DNA of 64,000 nucleotides from Epiperipatus broadwayi (lineage: Eukaryota; Onychophora; Udeonychophora; Euonychophora; Peripatidae): positions 6,018,001 through 6,082,000 of the forward strand of contig JAQFVV010000013.1 of NCBI GenBank assembly GCA_028023455.1. Reading direction: 5' to 3'. Numbering within the stretch: position 1 is the stretch's first letter; each line of letters begins with the position of its first letter. The translations under genes and the position numbers were made by a program. Below are positions 1 to 12,325 of this stretch, piece after piece. Below the pieces are notes generated by a model. That model worked only from the letters and a program-made list of their open reading frames with translations, did no database searches and had not been told where the DNA came from.

Positions 1-47
1 TTTATGGATAAAAAGTGTAAAGTACTTTGACTAGATAGACCTTATAA

Positions 48-410
48 TGTTGTTTCCAGAAGGGAGGCATTCTCATTGCCCTTAAATGTGATTTTATACA
101 TAAGTATATTCCTATTTCATCATCATTGTGTGAAGCTATTTGGGGTAAAATATATTTAGAAGATAATGTTAACCTTTTGGGTAGTGTCAACATAAAACCA
201 AAATTATCCTTTTTAGAATTTAATCAATTTCTTTGTGTTTTTGAAGATTTTTTAATTGAATACAAATCATATATTGTCATTACTGATAATTTTAATAATT
301 TGGATTTATACTCAGGTAATACTTTAATAGATTTAATGTTAGTTTCTTTCAAAGCATTGAGAATGATTCAGTTTTGTAATTTATTAAACCAAAAACAATT
401 TAATATTTAA
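48..410 (+). pseudogene. LINE endonuclease (EEP) domain fragment
   Basis: An open frame of about 120 codons without an obvious start runs from a stop at 45-47 to the stop at 408-410. It reads like the middle of an apurinic-type endonuclease from a non-LTR retrotransposon. Seen in order: KGGILIALK (the family usually has a GGG-V-I-A strand), then CEAIWGKI (usually an E-x-hW-x-h strand carrying a catalytic Glu), then a region ending VITDNFNN where active copies have GDFN. The Gly of GDFN is replaced, and the reverse transcriptase that should follow is missing. In life this domain nicks target DNA to prime reverse transcription. The match is from recall of the family pattern, so the clade (Jockey, RTE, I or similar) is not assigned. 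Confidence 0.6.
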
Positions 411-1894
411 ATTTTAATACATGCTGAACTTTTTCAGAAATGTACAGTAATCATACTAAAAATATTTTTCTTTAAATACATATTTTTAAAAAAATTCCTA
501 TTGAACTTGCAAGAACTACAACACAGGTTACAAATGTCCAGACTACAAGCAGTACCTAGTACCACTTCTAAAAAGAGTACTTGTTTTATATAAATATTTT
601 AAATTTGATTTTTTATTATAAACATTATTTATAATAAATGTTAAATATTTGTATTAAAAAACTATAGTCACAAAGTTACAAAATTGAAGAAATAAAATTA
701 TTTTTGTTTAGTTGATTTCTTACAATCAGTTATTATAACAACATAAATTTGCTTTTTATTACTATATTCATTAATTACAATAATTTTAAAGAAAAAAAGA
801 TTTAAAAAAGATTTTTTTTTACAATTGTTTAGACAACAAATAATGTGAGATACCACTAAATAAAAAAAGGGGGCATAAAATGTATACTATGTGAGGTAAA
901 TTTAAACTAATTTAATTTTTGCAAAATAGAGACATAAGTAGGAAGATATTGAGATTCAATTTAAAAACTAATATGAAATTAAGGTTTTTGAAACTTGATA
1001 ATGGTATTATAAAGTTCTCATAACAATTGGGGTGTATTAATAATATTTAAATTGCTAGAATTTATTCTTTGTGTTTTCTATTAAAAATTAGATTCTTTGA
1101 CTTGCTAAAAATTGCAAACAAAATTTTATCTGACAAGTTTGAGACTATGAATATGACCTTCTAGGTTGAAAGCATTGCTCATCTACGTATTGTTTAACTG
1201 AAATAACTACGATCATTTTTTTTAAAAGCAAATGAACACTACTAATAAAATCTTTACTGATATCAACAATATTTTTCCTGCTCTGTCAGTTATTAAATTT
1301 ACATTATTATCTTTTAATCTAGATTTAGTATGGTTAATTAATTAAAATGTATAATTGTTTGCACTCCAATCTTTTATTTTATATTATATACATATTTAAA
1401 ATATAAAAAGTGTGATTTTAAAATTAAAAAACTTCTACCATACTTGTAATTGTAAGTCTACATAAATAGCTGTTGTTTTACTCAGCTTTAAAAAAATAAT
1501 AATTATTTAATATTTATGAAAATAGAAAATGATTTCAATATGGAGCAGCCAATATTCAGTAAAATATTTTTTTTCTGTATTCCTTTTCTTTAGAACACCT
1601 GTGCAATATTTTTAATTGTCATAGCATTACAAATAAGTAAGTTTAATTTGAAATTGTAATTAGCAATTTTTGTGAATTTAAGTTGAATGTTTGTAAATAA
1701 TGTTAGTATCTTTCATTAGCAGTCTCTATGTCAGTTTCTATAAGAATTAAATAAAGTAATGAATTAATGTATGATATAATTAAATTGTCTTTCTTGCACA
1801 GTATATTTCAAATTAGGAAGCAATAAGAGCTCATGAAAGTCAAAGAGCATTACTTCTTGAATTTCTTCAATTTTAAATATCTTATTTATTTCAG
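411..1894. other. unassigned AT-rich DNA
   Basis: No coding frame, RNA gene or clear repeat structure was found on either strand. The stretch is very AT-rich with many short homopolymers. It is probably intergenic or intronic. Confidence 0.5.
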
Positions 1895-1968
1895 AGTATA
1901 TGCACCCAGGAATGATATTTCAGGGTACATGTGTAAAGAGTGATGTTGATGAAACATTACAAAAATAA
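1895..1968 (+). CDS. candidate 3'-terminal exon (weak)
   Basis: A good acceptor, a T-rich tract ending ATTTATTTCAG, precedes 1895. In the frame beginning at 1897 the sequence is open for 23 codons (starts YMHPGMIFQGTCVKSDVDE) and ends in TAA at 1966-1968. An AATAAA-like signal overlaps the stop. The peptide looks less biased than translated AT-rich noise, but no family was recognised and no upstream exon is visible. Chance occurrence in sequence of this composition is quite possible. Confidence 0.2.
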
Positions 1969-2429
1969 AATATAGCTCATAGAGAGACTAGCTACCAGTA
2001 ATAATGATTATATCCTTATTGTTTAATTACTTGTGTCTTTTATTTAAGCATTAAAAAGTTGTGATATGTACATATTACACAGACATAAATAATATTAATT
2101 TAGAGAAACTATTTTATGTTTAGATTATTAATGTTTATATTTCGATTTGATAATGAATAATTTTGTTCCTTAAAAAAAATAAGCCGGCAACTTATTCTAA
2201 TTCAGCAGAGTTGTTAATCGCATGTAAAACGGGAACTTGAATTTATAAAAAAATTAAATTGTGGCAACAATGTTTTGCATTTGACATAGGATAAAAAACT
2301 TAAAATGTAAAAATTTCTGTAAACAATTAGTATTTGTTGTTTTCTTAGTCATTTTTGCTGTAAATTTGAAAGTAAAATTTGTCGATATTGCCAGGTAAAA
2401 AAAAGCAGTTTTAAAAATAACAAGTTTGA
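1969..2429. other. unassigned AT-rich DNA
   Basis: Nothing identifiable on either strand. A 66-codon minus-strand open frame ending near 2254 is low-complexity K/F/N/T translation of AT-rich sequence. Confidence 0.5.
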
Positions 2430-2893
2430 ATTTTATTTTTACGTTGTTTATCAAATGATTAGAATATAAAAATAATTATTCAAATATTTAGGGAGTCATT
2501 GGATGATTGTTTCCTTCAACAACAAAAACATACACGTATATTCTGATGTAGTGTAAAAACGGTTTGTTTGTTTTTTTAAAAAAAAACTATGTTTAACGCA
2601 TTTGCTTACAATATTTTCTCAAAAGTTTTAAAACTGTGAATAGTCAACGATCCCTTTAATTTATATGAAAACTAGAACATATCTCTTCCAAATGAAATGT
2701 ATAAAATTAATGAATGTTAAAGGATAGTCCAATAGTTATAATTTTCAAATAATTTAACTACTTATTTGCCATACTGGTATATATTTTGAGTAAAAAAACA
2801 TCAACAGTATCCCAAGAAGTACTTTATTTCTTCATCCAAACCATACTATATAGGTAATATGCCATTAAGGTTGTATATAACAGATAAAATGAA
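2430..2893 (+). repeat. dispersed repeat, copy 1 (paired with 4806-5269)
   Basis: About 460 bp closely resembles 4806-5269 in the same orientation. Both begin near TTTTTACGTTGTTTATC and end near TATATAACAGATAAAAT, with scattered substitutions and small indels. Copy 2 forms the core of a fold-back element; copy 1 lacks the clear inverted arms. It has no coding potential and is likely a non-autonomous element of unknown class. Confidence 0.7.
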
Positions 2894-3000
2894 TAGATAG
2901 AATATAAAAATGAATGTTATAATGAATACCATAAAGAGAAGGCTCTCTTAACTGGAATACTGTTTGTCTGATGACAGTCTTTACGGAATGTTAATACTAT

Positions 3001-3272
3001 ATATATATTGCTTATGACACTCTATTCATATACACATTAATGCAACAAATTTTTTTATTAAAACTTCTTTATTTTCTTATGGTTTTGACTGTCCAGCAGT
3101 CTTCATCAGAGCTCTATCTTCTTCACTGCCTTAATTAAACTAAGGCAGTGAAGAAGATAGAGCTCTGATGAAGACTGCTGGACAGTCGAAACCGTAAGAA
3201 AATAAAGAAGTTTTAATAAAAACATTTGCATTAATGTGTATATGAATAGAGTGTCATAGGCAATATATATAT
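3001..3272. repeat. fold-back element, about 130-bp arms, hammerhead-like core
   Basis: The left arm (3001-3133) and right arm (3141-3272) are near-perfect inverted copies separated by only 7 bp. Transcribed RNA would form one long hairpin. The arm contains the sequence CTCTGATGAAGACTGC followed by a GAAAC box, the layout typical of Penelope-like element termini. TA-rich sequence borders both ends. There is no coding capacity. Confidence 0.85.
3165..3200 (+). ncRNA. hammerhead-ribozyme-like core, imperfect
   Basis: CTGATGA (3165-3171) is followed by one extra A, a 5-bp stem II (GACTG 3173-3177 with CAGTC 3183-3187, loop CTGGA), then GAA (3188-3190) and A-C-C-G-T-A, which would supply a very short stem III and a GUA cleavage triplet. 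The extra A after the first core strand and a poor stem I argue that it is weak or inactive. The mirror copy in the left arm reads CAAAAC where the core needs CGAAAC, so that copy has lost an essential G. Confidence 0.45.
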
Positions 3273-3339
3273 AATTATATGAAGATATGCAAAGAAAGTG
3301 AAGGCAAAGAGGAAGAGAATGTTAATACAGTAGCAACTT

Positions 3340-4205
3340 ACTCCATTGCCACTTAACAATATATTGACACCTAATGCAAGCCATAATCAATGGATACTAG
3401 AGAGTTAGTGCATCAAATCTCTATTTAGTGCCTACTCATTCAGTATTTCCAGACCAGTTTCTAGCTTATGACTGTTATCAGTGAGAAGCCTTGAATCTAA
3501 GGGCTCTCTACATAGATCTTAGGATCTAATGCAGCTCTCCAGCCTTTAAGTTAACCAAATTGAGTCCAAAGTGAAAACACAATAATGTTTTAATGCTAAG
3601 CTAACTCACTTGTATAGTCATAAAGACCTAAATGCAGTTCAGTATCTATAATTTTTTGTATCATAATTTTTTTAATAATCATAATCACAGCATCCTTTGT
3701 CTAGGATTGTTATAAAATACTGTAACCTCACATGATGAATATTTCATATGCTTACACAATGGAGTAACTTGTTACTGTGTTAACAGATTGTTTATGCATA
3801 AGAAATGATGACCACATGATGTGACAATATTTTAATATCAATCCTACCCATTATTGGTGACTATGATTATTAGAAAACCAAGCACTAAAATATATAGATG
3901 CTGAACTGAGTTCTGGTTTATGTGGTTATGCAAGTCAATTAGCTTGGATTGAAAACATTTTCGTATTTTCAGTTTAGACTCATAGCTTTATTGTTAGCTA
4001 AAAAAGCTAAAATATATTTACTGGAGGGCTGCATTAGATCCAAAGATCTACTTGTAATGCTCTCAGATCAAAGACACCTCATTGATGAAATCCATAAACT
4101 AGAAAACAGTCTGAGAACACTGGATGAGTAGTCTCTAAATATGGATTTGATGCACTAACCCTTGATTATTGTATGTTGCATTAGATGGCAATATTGTACA
4201 GAAAA
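3340..4205. repeat. large diverged inverted repeat, about 430-bp arms
   Basis: Reading 4205 backwards on the minus strand reproduces 3340 onward. Shared blocks include TTAGTGCATCAAAT, GATCTAATGCAG and ACTGTGTTAACAGATTGTTTATGC at the centre near 3768. By eye the arms are clearly homologous but well diverged. A 60-codon plus-strand open frame at 3949-4131 lies inside the right arm and has no mirror open frame, so it is not treated as a gene. A further partial copy of the right arm lies at about 5620-5940. Confidence 0.7.
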
Positions 4206-4489
4206 GTTTCTACTGTGTTAATAGATTGTATAAATATAATATACAGATATTATATAATGTCATATTGCTTTAATACCTATCTTGGCCAAAGGATATTGCT
4301 GGTGACTTATTATTAAAAAAACAAAGAGATCAAAATATATAAGCATTAAACTGAATCCAGATCTGTATGACTGCATAAGCAATTGAAAAGTATAAGATGT
4401 GGTGTTTAAAACCAATCCTAGTCAAAGGTTGTTGATAACTATAGTTATTAGAAAACCAAACAGACCAACACAAACATATATATATATAA

Positions 4490-5572
4490 TAAAATAAATT
4501 CTACAAGATTATGTAAATAATTATCAATTATTACTGTGATAAATTTTGGTATAAAACAATATTTATTGTGTTTCTTTCAATAAGGAGTATCTTTGTCAAA
4601 GCAGGCTTAAAGTGAATATTAGCAAATACATCTGCATCCATATAAATGTACATTAAATGCTGATTATAATAGATTTGCTTATTTGCATGTGTACATTGAT
4701 CTAGCAGTTGGCTATGTTATTACATTAAATGTGGTTCTTACATTTATGAAGTTCTTAAGGGCTAATTATGTGTCATGACTTCTTATACTTTTCGTTTTTT
4801 ATTATTTAATTTTTACGTTGTTTATCCAATGATTAGAATATAAAAATAATTATTCAAATATTTGGACAGTCATCAGATGATTGTCTCTTTCAATAACAAA
4901 AACATACACATATGTTCTGATGTTGTATAAAAAGTTTGTAGAAAAAAAAAAAAACAACAACTTCATGTTTAACACATTTGCTTACAATATTTTCTCAAAA
5001 GTTTTAAAACCATAAATAGTCGATGATCCCTCTAATTTATATTAATACTAAAAAACATTTCTTCCAAAGGAAATGAGTAAAATCAATGAATGCTAAAAGA
5101 TAGTCCATATCGTTATAACTTTCAAATCATTTAACAACCGATTTTTCATGCTAGTATCTATTGTGAAAGGAAAAAATAACGGTACCTCAAAAAGTAGTCA
5201 ATTAATTCATATAAATCATATTATATAGTAAATATACTATTATGGTTATATATAACAGATAAAATCAAAAGAAGCACAACACATTAAGAACTCCATAAAT
5301 ATAAGAGCCAGTACTGATCGTTTAATTCAATGACATAGTCGACTGCCATGTTAATTTACACTTGCAAATATGCAAATCTCTTATAATCAGTGACTATGTA
5401 AGTTTATATGCATGCAGATATACTAATATATTTGCTAATATTCACTTTAATCATACACCATATCGAAAGCCTGGCTTAGCAAAGTAGGAAATATTGTTTT
5501 ATACCAAAATTTATTACCATAATAGTTGATAATTCACTAAATATTCTTGTAGAATTTATTTTATTATATATT
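4490..5572. repeat. fold-back element, about 235-bp arms
   Basis: The left arm (about 4490-4720) and right arm (about 5330-5572) are inverted copies sharing AAATAAATTCTACAAGA at the outer ends and AAAGTGAATATTAGCAAAT inside. The centre (4806-5269) is the repeat also seen at 2430-2893. TA repeats border the element (4477-4486 and 5570-5600). No transposase is encoded, so it is likely a non-autonomous element. Confidence 0.7.
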
Positions 5573-5619
5573 ACTTATAGTATATACATATATTATAGTT
5601 TATTTTTTTATACATATGT

Positions 5620-5940
5620 GCGCACTGAATTGTGTTCAGATCTGTATGATTATATATGTGAATTAGCTTGGATTGAAAAGGCAAACGATGGTTTCTGGAA
5701 TTGCATTAAATCCAAAGATATACATGCAATTTTCACAAATCCAAGTTTTCTAACTAATTAAAACCATAACCTAGAAACATCTGGGAATATTGGATGATTA
5801 TATACTAGATAGAGATTTAATGTACTAATCTTTTGGCATCCATTGATAACTATTGCTTGCTCTAGGTGAAAGATTTATTGAGAAAGTTGTTACTGTGTTA
5901 ATAGACTGTATAAGCATAGAAATGGTAATCATGCTATGTT
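5620..5940 (+). repeat. partial copy of the 3340-4205 repeat arm
   Basis: It shares blocks with 3905-4260 in the same orientation, including AATTAGCTTGGATTGAAAA, GCATTAAATCCAAAGAT and TTACTGTGTTAATAGA. It is diverged, with indels, and non-coding. Confidence 0.6.
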
Positions 5941-7310
5941 ATAGTGGTTTATGCAATGATCTAAGGATGGACATAAAATAGTAGAACTAGAGGGAAGACC
6001 AAGACATTGTATAGTGCAGATATAAAGAGATACATGATAAATGCTTATATAGAACTCAAGAGAAAAGCAGATCATTAGTGGCAAAATCAGTCAGAGAACT
6101 GAATTACTAATAATGCTGTTGATGATTGTTAATATTTAAATAAGATGAGTTAAAGAGGAATTTAATCAAGTGTTTGAAGGAGCTGGGGTGTTTGCATGTT
6201 TGATTTTTTTCCCATTGTTTTTGTCAGTGAGTGGTAATACACACTTTTATAAACTAAATACAATGCTTTCATTTTGGCCAAAGTTTAGGCATCATATAAA
6301 TATTCTTTATTTTGTAGATAATAAATATGAATAAAAATGTAGAATTTCATGAAGGGTGTAACAATTTTAAGTAATAATTGAAATAAATAAAATTACAAAT
6401 ACCATTTTAACAATGGAAAACTTAACTAAAAAAATTTAAAATATAGTTCTGCCAAATTAGTATGAATTAGCTGAATTTCATGACTATAGTACAGTCATTA
6501 TAATTTTTGAAACTGGAAAAAAAGCATATAATCAGAAAAATATAATATGATTTCTATATTTCACATAACTGTCCACCATATTTGTCATTTAAGACCAGTT
6601 TCATACTTTTTGTAATATTTGTCTTTTGATAAGTCAGTCATCAAGCCATAAAAGCATGGATATCTTATTATGTTACTCAGTTAATCTAATCTTTGTATTT
6701 TGATTTGCATCTGAAATATATATTTTTTAAAATTAGTTTCTTACATCCTTAACTTTTTCAGTTGTTTCTTATACATTCACCAGTCATATATCATGAATAC
6801 TTCTATTTTTTTAAATAAATATTTGGGTCATCTTTATATGCATTAGTTTTTAATGTTCTTTCTAAATATTTTGCTGCCAATGATTCTGTTTACTAATATT
6901 GATCTCTTGCAAAACTGCAGTCAAAACATATCCCCAGGGGGGGGGGGAATGATTTAAAAGTTGAGATTTTTTTTAAAAAAACTAATATATAAGGGAAATA
7001 CCACTTAGAAATATCTATTACTTTACTAATACAGACAACATATAATAACAAAATAACATTATTTGGGTTTAAAACTTAAGAAATAATCTAAAATTATATT
7101 ATTAGAATAAATGAAAAATAAATGATAAATAATATTAAGAGAACAATTTCTTATCAAACATCTATATTGCAAAAATAAATGGTGCTATTGAGGAAGAAAA
7201 ACCTCTTAATCAAACCATATACCACTAAGTGACTACAAATTATATTTAAAATGTAATTACATTTTTATAAATAATAACATATTCAACTATCTGGTTACAT
7301 GGTACACAGC
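5941..7310. other. unassigned AT-rich DNA
   Basis: No gene or clear repeat was found. An uninterrupted run of 11 G at 6937-6947 is unusual in this composition. Confidence 0.5.
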
Positions 7311-7474
7311 AACATAGTTGTGTGTGTGTGTACACACATGCATATAAATATAGATTCTTGCTATTAAAAGGTAAGAAGGTTGCCTTGACAGCAGTGAGAA
7401 ATATTGATTACTATCTTTATTGTAAATGTTTAGGTGGTTACTGGTTGGTTTCCAATTATATATATATATACACA

Positions 7475-9426
7475 CACCTGGGTCTCGTTTTGTGCGGATT
7501 ATTTTAATGCAATTTTGAAGTAATGTGATTCATGTTTCTTCTTAATATCTTTCATATTTCACTATATTTATTAGATATCAAGAAATGTAAATTATTAAGA
7601 ACTTATTTTCACTTGAAATGGTTTTTTTTTTTCAAAAATTATAACATTATATTAGCAGATAATGTGAATATGGCCTAAAGCAGTATTTAGATTTTTAGCT
7701 TCTATGTAAATAACCTATTTATAATAATGAGTAAGTAATAATAATAGATTTATACTTACATATAAAAATATCATAATAAATATTCAAAAAATTTAAACTT
7801 TTAAAATGTACTTTGTTATATATAACAGAAATAAATAATCTTTTAGTTTTTAAAATAAAAAAACAAAGATTTTAAAACTGAAAATAATATTTCTAATGAT
7901 AATGTATAATACACCTGGGTCTCGTTTTATGCGGTAGATAGGTTCCACAGAAAACCCGCATTAAAAAAAAATCGCACAAAAATAGACTTAATTTACCATG
8001 AAAAATGGAAGATAGGTGCTATAATTTTCAGAATTCTAATAAAAGCAAAGCAACAAGAAAAAATTACTTTAAAATTTGCATTTAAAAATAAGCAAATAAA
8101 GTATGACTAATAAAAAATTTCAAATATTTGAAAAAATTAATACAAGACAAACTTTTTTTACTTTTTTTATTACTACAGTATTTAATTTTACATTTTTCAT
8201 ACATATTTTAATCTTTACCAGTAGCGTTCATTTGTAAACTGGTAAGAAATCAGATTCAATGTGATGTGATTATTGTGGCTTCTCCTTAAATGAAGTCAAG
8301 AATCTCTCAGCATTTATGCCCAGAGAAACCTGTTAGCCACTTTATTTTTATTCATGATGTGATGTACAACTAGCACCATTTTCAATCTTGTGCTGTGTTA
8401 ATGGTTTTTCTGTTTCTATATTAAAAAAATGAGATGCAATCAGAACAAAAAAATCATACATTATCATTAGAAAGATTATTTTCAGTTTATAAAATCTTCA
8501 TTTTTTATTTTAAAAATCTAAAAGATTATTTATTTCTGTTATATATAACAAAACACATTTTAAAAGATTAATTTTTTTGAATATTTATTGTGATATTTTT
8601 ATATGTAAGTATAAATCTATTATTATTTACTCATTAGTATAAATAGGTTATTTACATAGAAGCTAAGTTCTAAATACAGCTTCAGGCCATATTCACCTTA
8701 GCTGCTAATATAACGTTATATTTCTGAAAAAAAAGTATTTCAAGTCTAAATAAGTTATTAATAATTTAAATTTCTTGATATCTAATAAATATAGTGAAAT
8801 ATGAAAGATATTAAGAAGAAACATGAATCGCATAACTTCAAAATTGCATTGAAATAATTCACATAAAACGAGACCAAGGTGTATTTTGTTTTGATTGCGA
8901 TTTCATTTTTTTAATATAGAAACAGAAAACCATTAACACAGCATAAGACAGAAAGTGGTGCTAGTTGTACATCACATCATGAATAAAAATAAAGTGGCTA
9001 ACAGATTTCTCTGGGCATAATTGCTGAGAGATTCTTGACTTCGTTTAAGGAAAAGCTACAATACATCACACCACATTGATTCTGATTTCTTATCAGTTTA
9101 CAAACAAACACTAGTGGTAATGATTAAAATATGTATGAAAAATTAAAATTAAATACTGTAGTAACAAAAAAGTAAAAAAAAGTTTGTCTTGTATTAAATT
9201 TTTTTCAAATATTTGAAATTTTTTATTTAGTCATACTTTAATTGCTTATTTTTTTAATGTGAATTTTAAAGTAATTCTTCCTTGTTGATTTGCTTTTATG
9301 CGAATTCTGAAAATTACAGCACCTATCCCCCATTTTTCAAGGTAAAAGTCAAGTCTATTTTTGTGTGATTTTTTTAATGTGGGTTTTCTGTGGAACCTAT
9401 CTACTGCATAAAATGAGACCCAGGTG
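7475..9426 (+). mobile_element. Tigger/pogo-like MITE, copy A, split by copy B
   Basis: Copy A starts CACCTGGGTCTCGTTTT at 7475, runs to 7911, is interrupted by copy B, and resumes at 8882 to end GAGACCCAGGTG at 9426. The two halves total about 980 bp, the same as uninterrupted copy B. The terminal inverted repeat resembles the CCTCGTTTTATTGCG-type termini of Tigger elements (recalled family knowledge). There is no transposase frame, so it is a non-autonomous element that would have been moved in trans. Class assignment rests on terminal sequence and TA target preference. Confidence 0.75.
7912..8881 (-). mobile_element. Tigger/pogo-like MITE, copy B, inserted inverted
   Basis: This 970-bp element has inverted ends: CACCTGGGTCTCGTTTTATG at 7912, and the inverse of this sequence, ending GAGACCAAGGTG, at 8881. 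It is flanked by TA at 7910-7911 and 8882-8883, the target duplication expected for Tc1/mariner/pogo transposition. Its interior is the reverse complement of copy A, so copy B inserted into A in the opposite orientation. No coding sequence is present. Confidence 0.8.
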
Positions 9427-11602
9427 TATATATAAAGTAAAAATAGACACAGACAAAAATTTTTGTAGATATTTTCTACATTTCTGGAATAATGACTTTA
9501 AAGGGTTAAATAGTTTTGAATTTAAAGCAGAATTTTATTATAAATTAAAACATTTAAAAAGGTCTAAATAAATATTATATTATAATTATTCTGATTTTGA
9601 AATTTAAAAACAAGTATGGTCCTTTTGAAATCTTTTAATTAATTGGTAAATTATCTATTTTTAAAAATCTTTGTATATCACACATTGATAAAACTTTCAA
9701 AGTTGCTTTCAAAAGGATTAGAATTGTTTTTTAGTCAAGATAAGAAAAGAGTAGGTTTAAATTAAAAAAATGTGTTGTTGTCACTCTAAAAAGCCAAGAC
9801 TATAAAAGACTGGATGGAAAAATATTATTTCAGTCTGGATAGCAGTTTTTGAAAGGTTAAATCTGGTTTTAATATTTTGAGAAGCAGTGACCAAACAGGC
9901 CAGCAGCAAAGTTTGAATAGTAATTCTTTTGAAGACAGTTCTTATCTTAAAATTTTTTGGAAACATTTGGCTAGCAGAATTGATGTTTGAAGAGTTATGA
10001 AAATAAAAATAGCTCCCATGCTAATGTAACTGACGTCAAGCCAGTAGATCTAGCAGTGAGCAGTCTACTAGTTCTATATATTGGCATTTAGATTCATTTG
10101 AAGACTGGGTTGACTTTAAATGGATCAATTAGCCTGTACAAATGTGTTATAGAAATGTTGGCCTGAAGCTCATCAAGTCCTAGACAGAAGAGAGAATGCC
10201 AACCATACCCAAATTATACTTTTTTCTGATGATAACAACAAGCCTGGATTATACTTTTCTGATGAACAAAAAGACCAAGCTTACCAAGAGAAAGCTTGAA
10301 TAATTGGTATACATATGCTGCTGTTTATCTATGTAAGCAGAAAAGCACAGATAAATGTATATATATAGCTGGTGAGTAACACTATATATTAAAAATGACA
10401 TTTTAACTGGTTTAATGGTTAAGATGCATTATGCATTTGTGCAGCTGATTTATTGAAATTTTGTGTTCTTTTTTAAATTGCATGAAAACTATAAGCATGA
10501 CATCAACAGAAATACCAGCATTTCTGCTTAATTTTATTTTTAAAATGATGTATCTTACATTGAAATTTAATAAATTTGAGTTTTTTATATTTTTATTAGT
10601 AAATGAATTTAGTTTTTTAATTTTTTGATTAGTTTACTAGTTTACACAGGATGATAAAGACACAAAATCTTTATCAACCTTAGTAATTAATAAACTGGAT
10701 TAAATATATGCTGATCATTCCCATGTCATGGCCTTGAATGTATTATAAACATAATCATGAAATGTTGGTGTAAGTATGAAATTTTAAGTTTTTAATTTTA
10801 AATTTTTTTAAAATTATAATGTAGTATATGCTCTTTATTATACATTATATAAATTTATATTTAAACATAACAAAAGTGGTTTTGCACACTATAATTTTGG
10901 GTCTCTGATTCAAGTTTGAATCAACCTTATTTTATAGACAATGATTCTCAAAAGGTTTAATAAATTATTAATCTGTTTATATTTCTGTTTGCATGTTTGT
11001 GTTTGTATAACAGTAATGATTTACATATACAGAGCAGTGCAATGTAAAAATAGACTGATTATCAAACATACATAACAGTTTCAGTTGATAAAGCTATCAT
11101 AAAATTTACTGGGCATAGTACCATGTGAAAATATAAACACTTAAAACCAATAGAGATTTCAAATGATGTGTATGTAGTGGTAGCCACAATATTCATGCAT
11201 ATAACACATGGAATTGTATGTAGGCAAAGAATCAAATTCTGATTCTTGCTTATGCCTTGATACTCATGCTATGGAGTCAGTAGTTTTGCCACATCTTGCA
11301 TCACATTATTTTCAAGTCTATAGCTAGCTAATGAGTTATATACAAATAAATTATATTTTTGTGGGACAATAAATATAATAAGATAGCATCACTGGTATGC
11401 ATAAATAATATAAATATCACTGATGTACACAAAAAGTATAAAATGAAGAGATAAAACTCATTTTATCAGTGATACAGATAGTAGCCTACAATTTTTAGTT
11501 TTATATAGACAAGAAGCTGATTGTTATGATGACAAATGCATATCCACCTTCTGAAAATGATTTGTTTTGTATCTTTTATTAGCATGAATCTTTTTCTTAT
11601 AG
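9427..11602. other. unassigned AT-rich DNA
   Basis: No recognisable gene or repeat family. Short direct repeats such as ATTATACTTTT-CTGATGA near 10225-10263 are local. Confidence 0.5.
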
Positions 11603-11693
11603 GCACTTTTGAGATTTGTTAATGTTTGGGGAACAAGATAATAATGAAGAATTCTTTGGCAAATACTTTTGGAGATTCTGAAGCTATTCTCAG
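11603..11693 (+). CDS. candidate 5' exon with start codon (weak)
   Basis: The acceptor CTTTTTCTTATAG ends at 11602 and the strong donor CAG|GTAAGAA follows 11693, bounding a 91-bp exon. All three frames contain stops upstream of the ATG at 11644, after which 16 codons (MKNSLANTFGDSEAIL) run open into the donor, leaving phase 2. That is the pattern of a 5'UTR exon carrying the start codon. No family was recognised and no partner exon was found, so this could be a chance pairing of splice-like motifs. Confidence 0.25.
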
Positions 11694-12325
11694 GTAAGAA
11701 GTATTATATATGGTTTGAAAGATAATTTTATGAGAAATACAAAGAAATTATCAATAAAGATGTAATTTAAACTTTCATGGTAAATTAGAAATTATGAACA
11801 AACAATGAAGTAATAATTATGTCGGATGTTGAAATTTTTTTTCCCCTTATTTTTTAAATGGTAATCACTATTTGTCTTAGCCTTATTGTTTTTCTTCATT
11901 TTTCTAGTTTCTATTAGTGTAAAGTTTTTTGTTCTAACATTATTAAAACTGAAGTTATTGTGAAAATTGTCTTAAGTGAGATTTTTAAAAAATTCAATAT
12001 GATGCCAAAGCCATTAAACAGATTAAAGAACAATTTTGCTTAAATTAAATGTCTAAAAATGAAGATTTAATTGATAGGACATATTATATTTGTTTTTTTC
12101 AAGAGAATAAGTGAAAATATTTAAAATCTATACTTTTAAGATATTTGTAATTATTAAATCAACAAGTATCCAGTCAAGATTGACTGTTATATTTTTTTAA
12201 AAAAAGGAACTTATAAACTGATATTTTTTTTAGATGAAAAAATAAACTGTAAACTATTATAATAGAACTTGATTCATATCATCCATATTTTTATGTACAC
12301 ATGTATATGTGTGAGTTTTATATAC
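11694..12325. other. unassigned AT-rich DNA
   Basis: Nothing identifiable on either strand. Confidence 0.5.

Noticed and set aside
7287-7507. Overlapping frames on both strands
   Set aside because: They run through TG, CA and TA microsatellites and the edge of the Tigger-like element; low-complexity translation.
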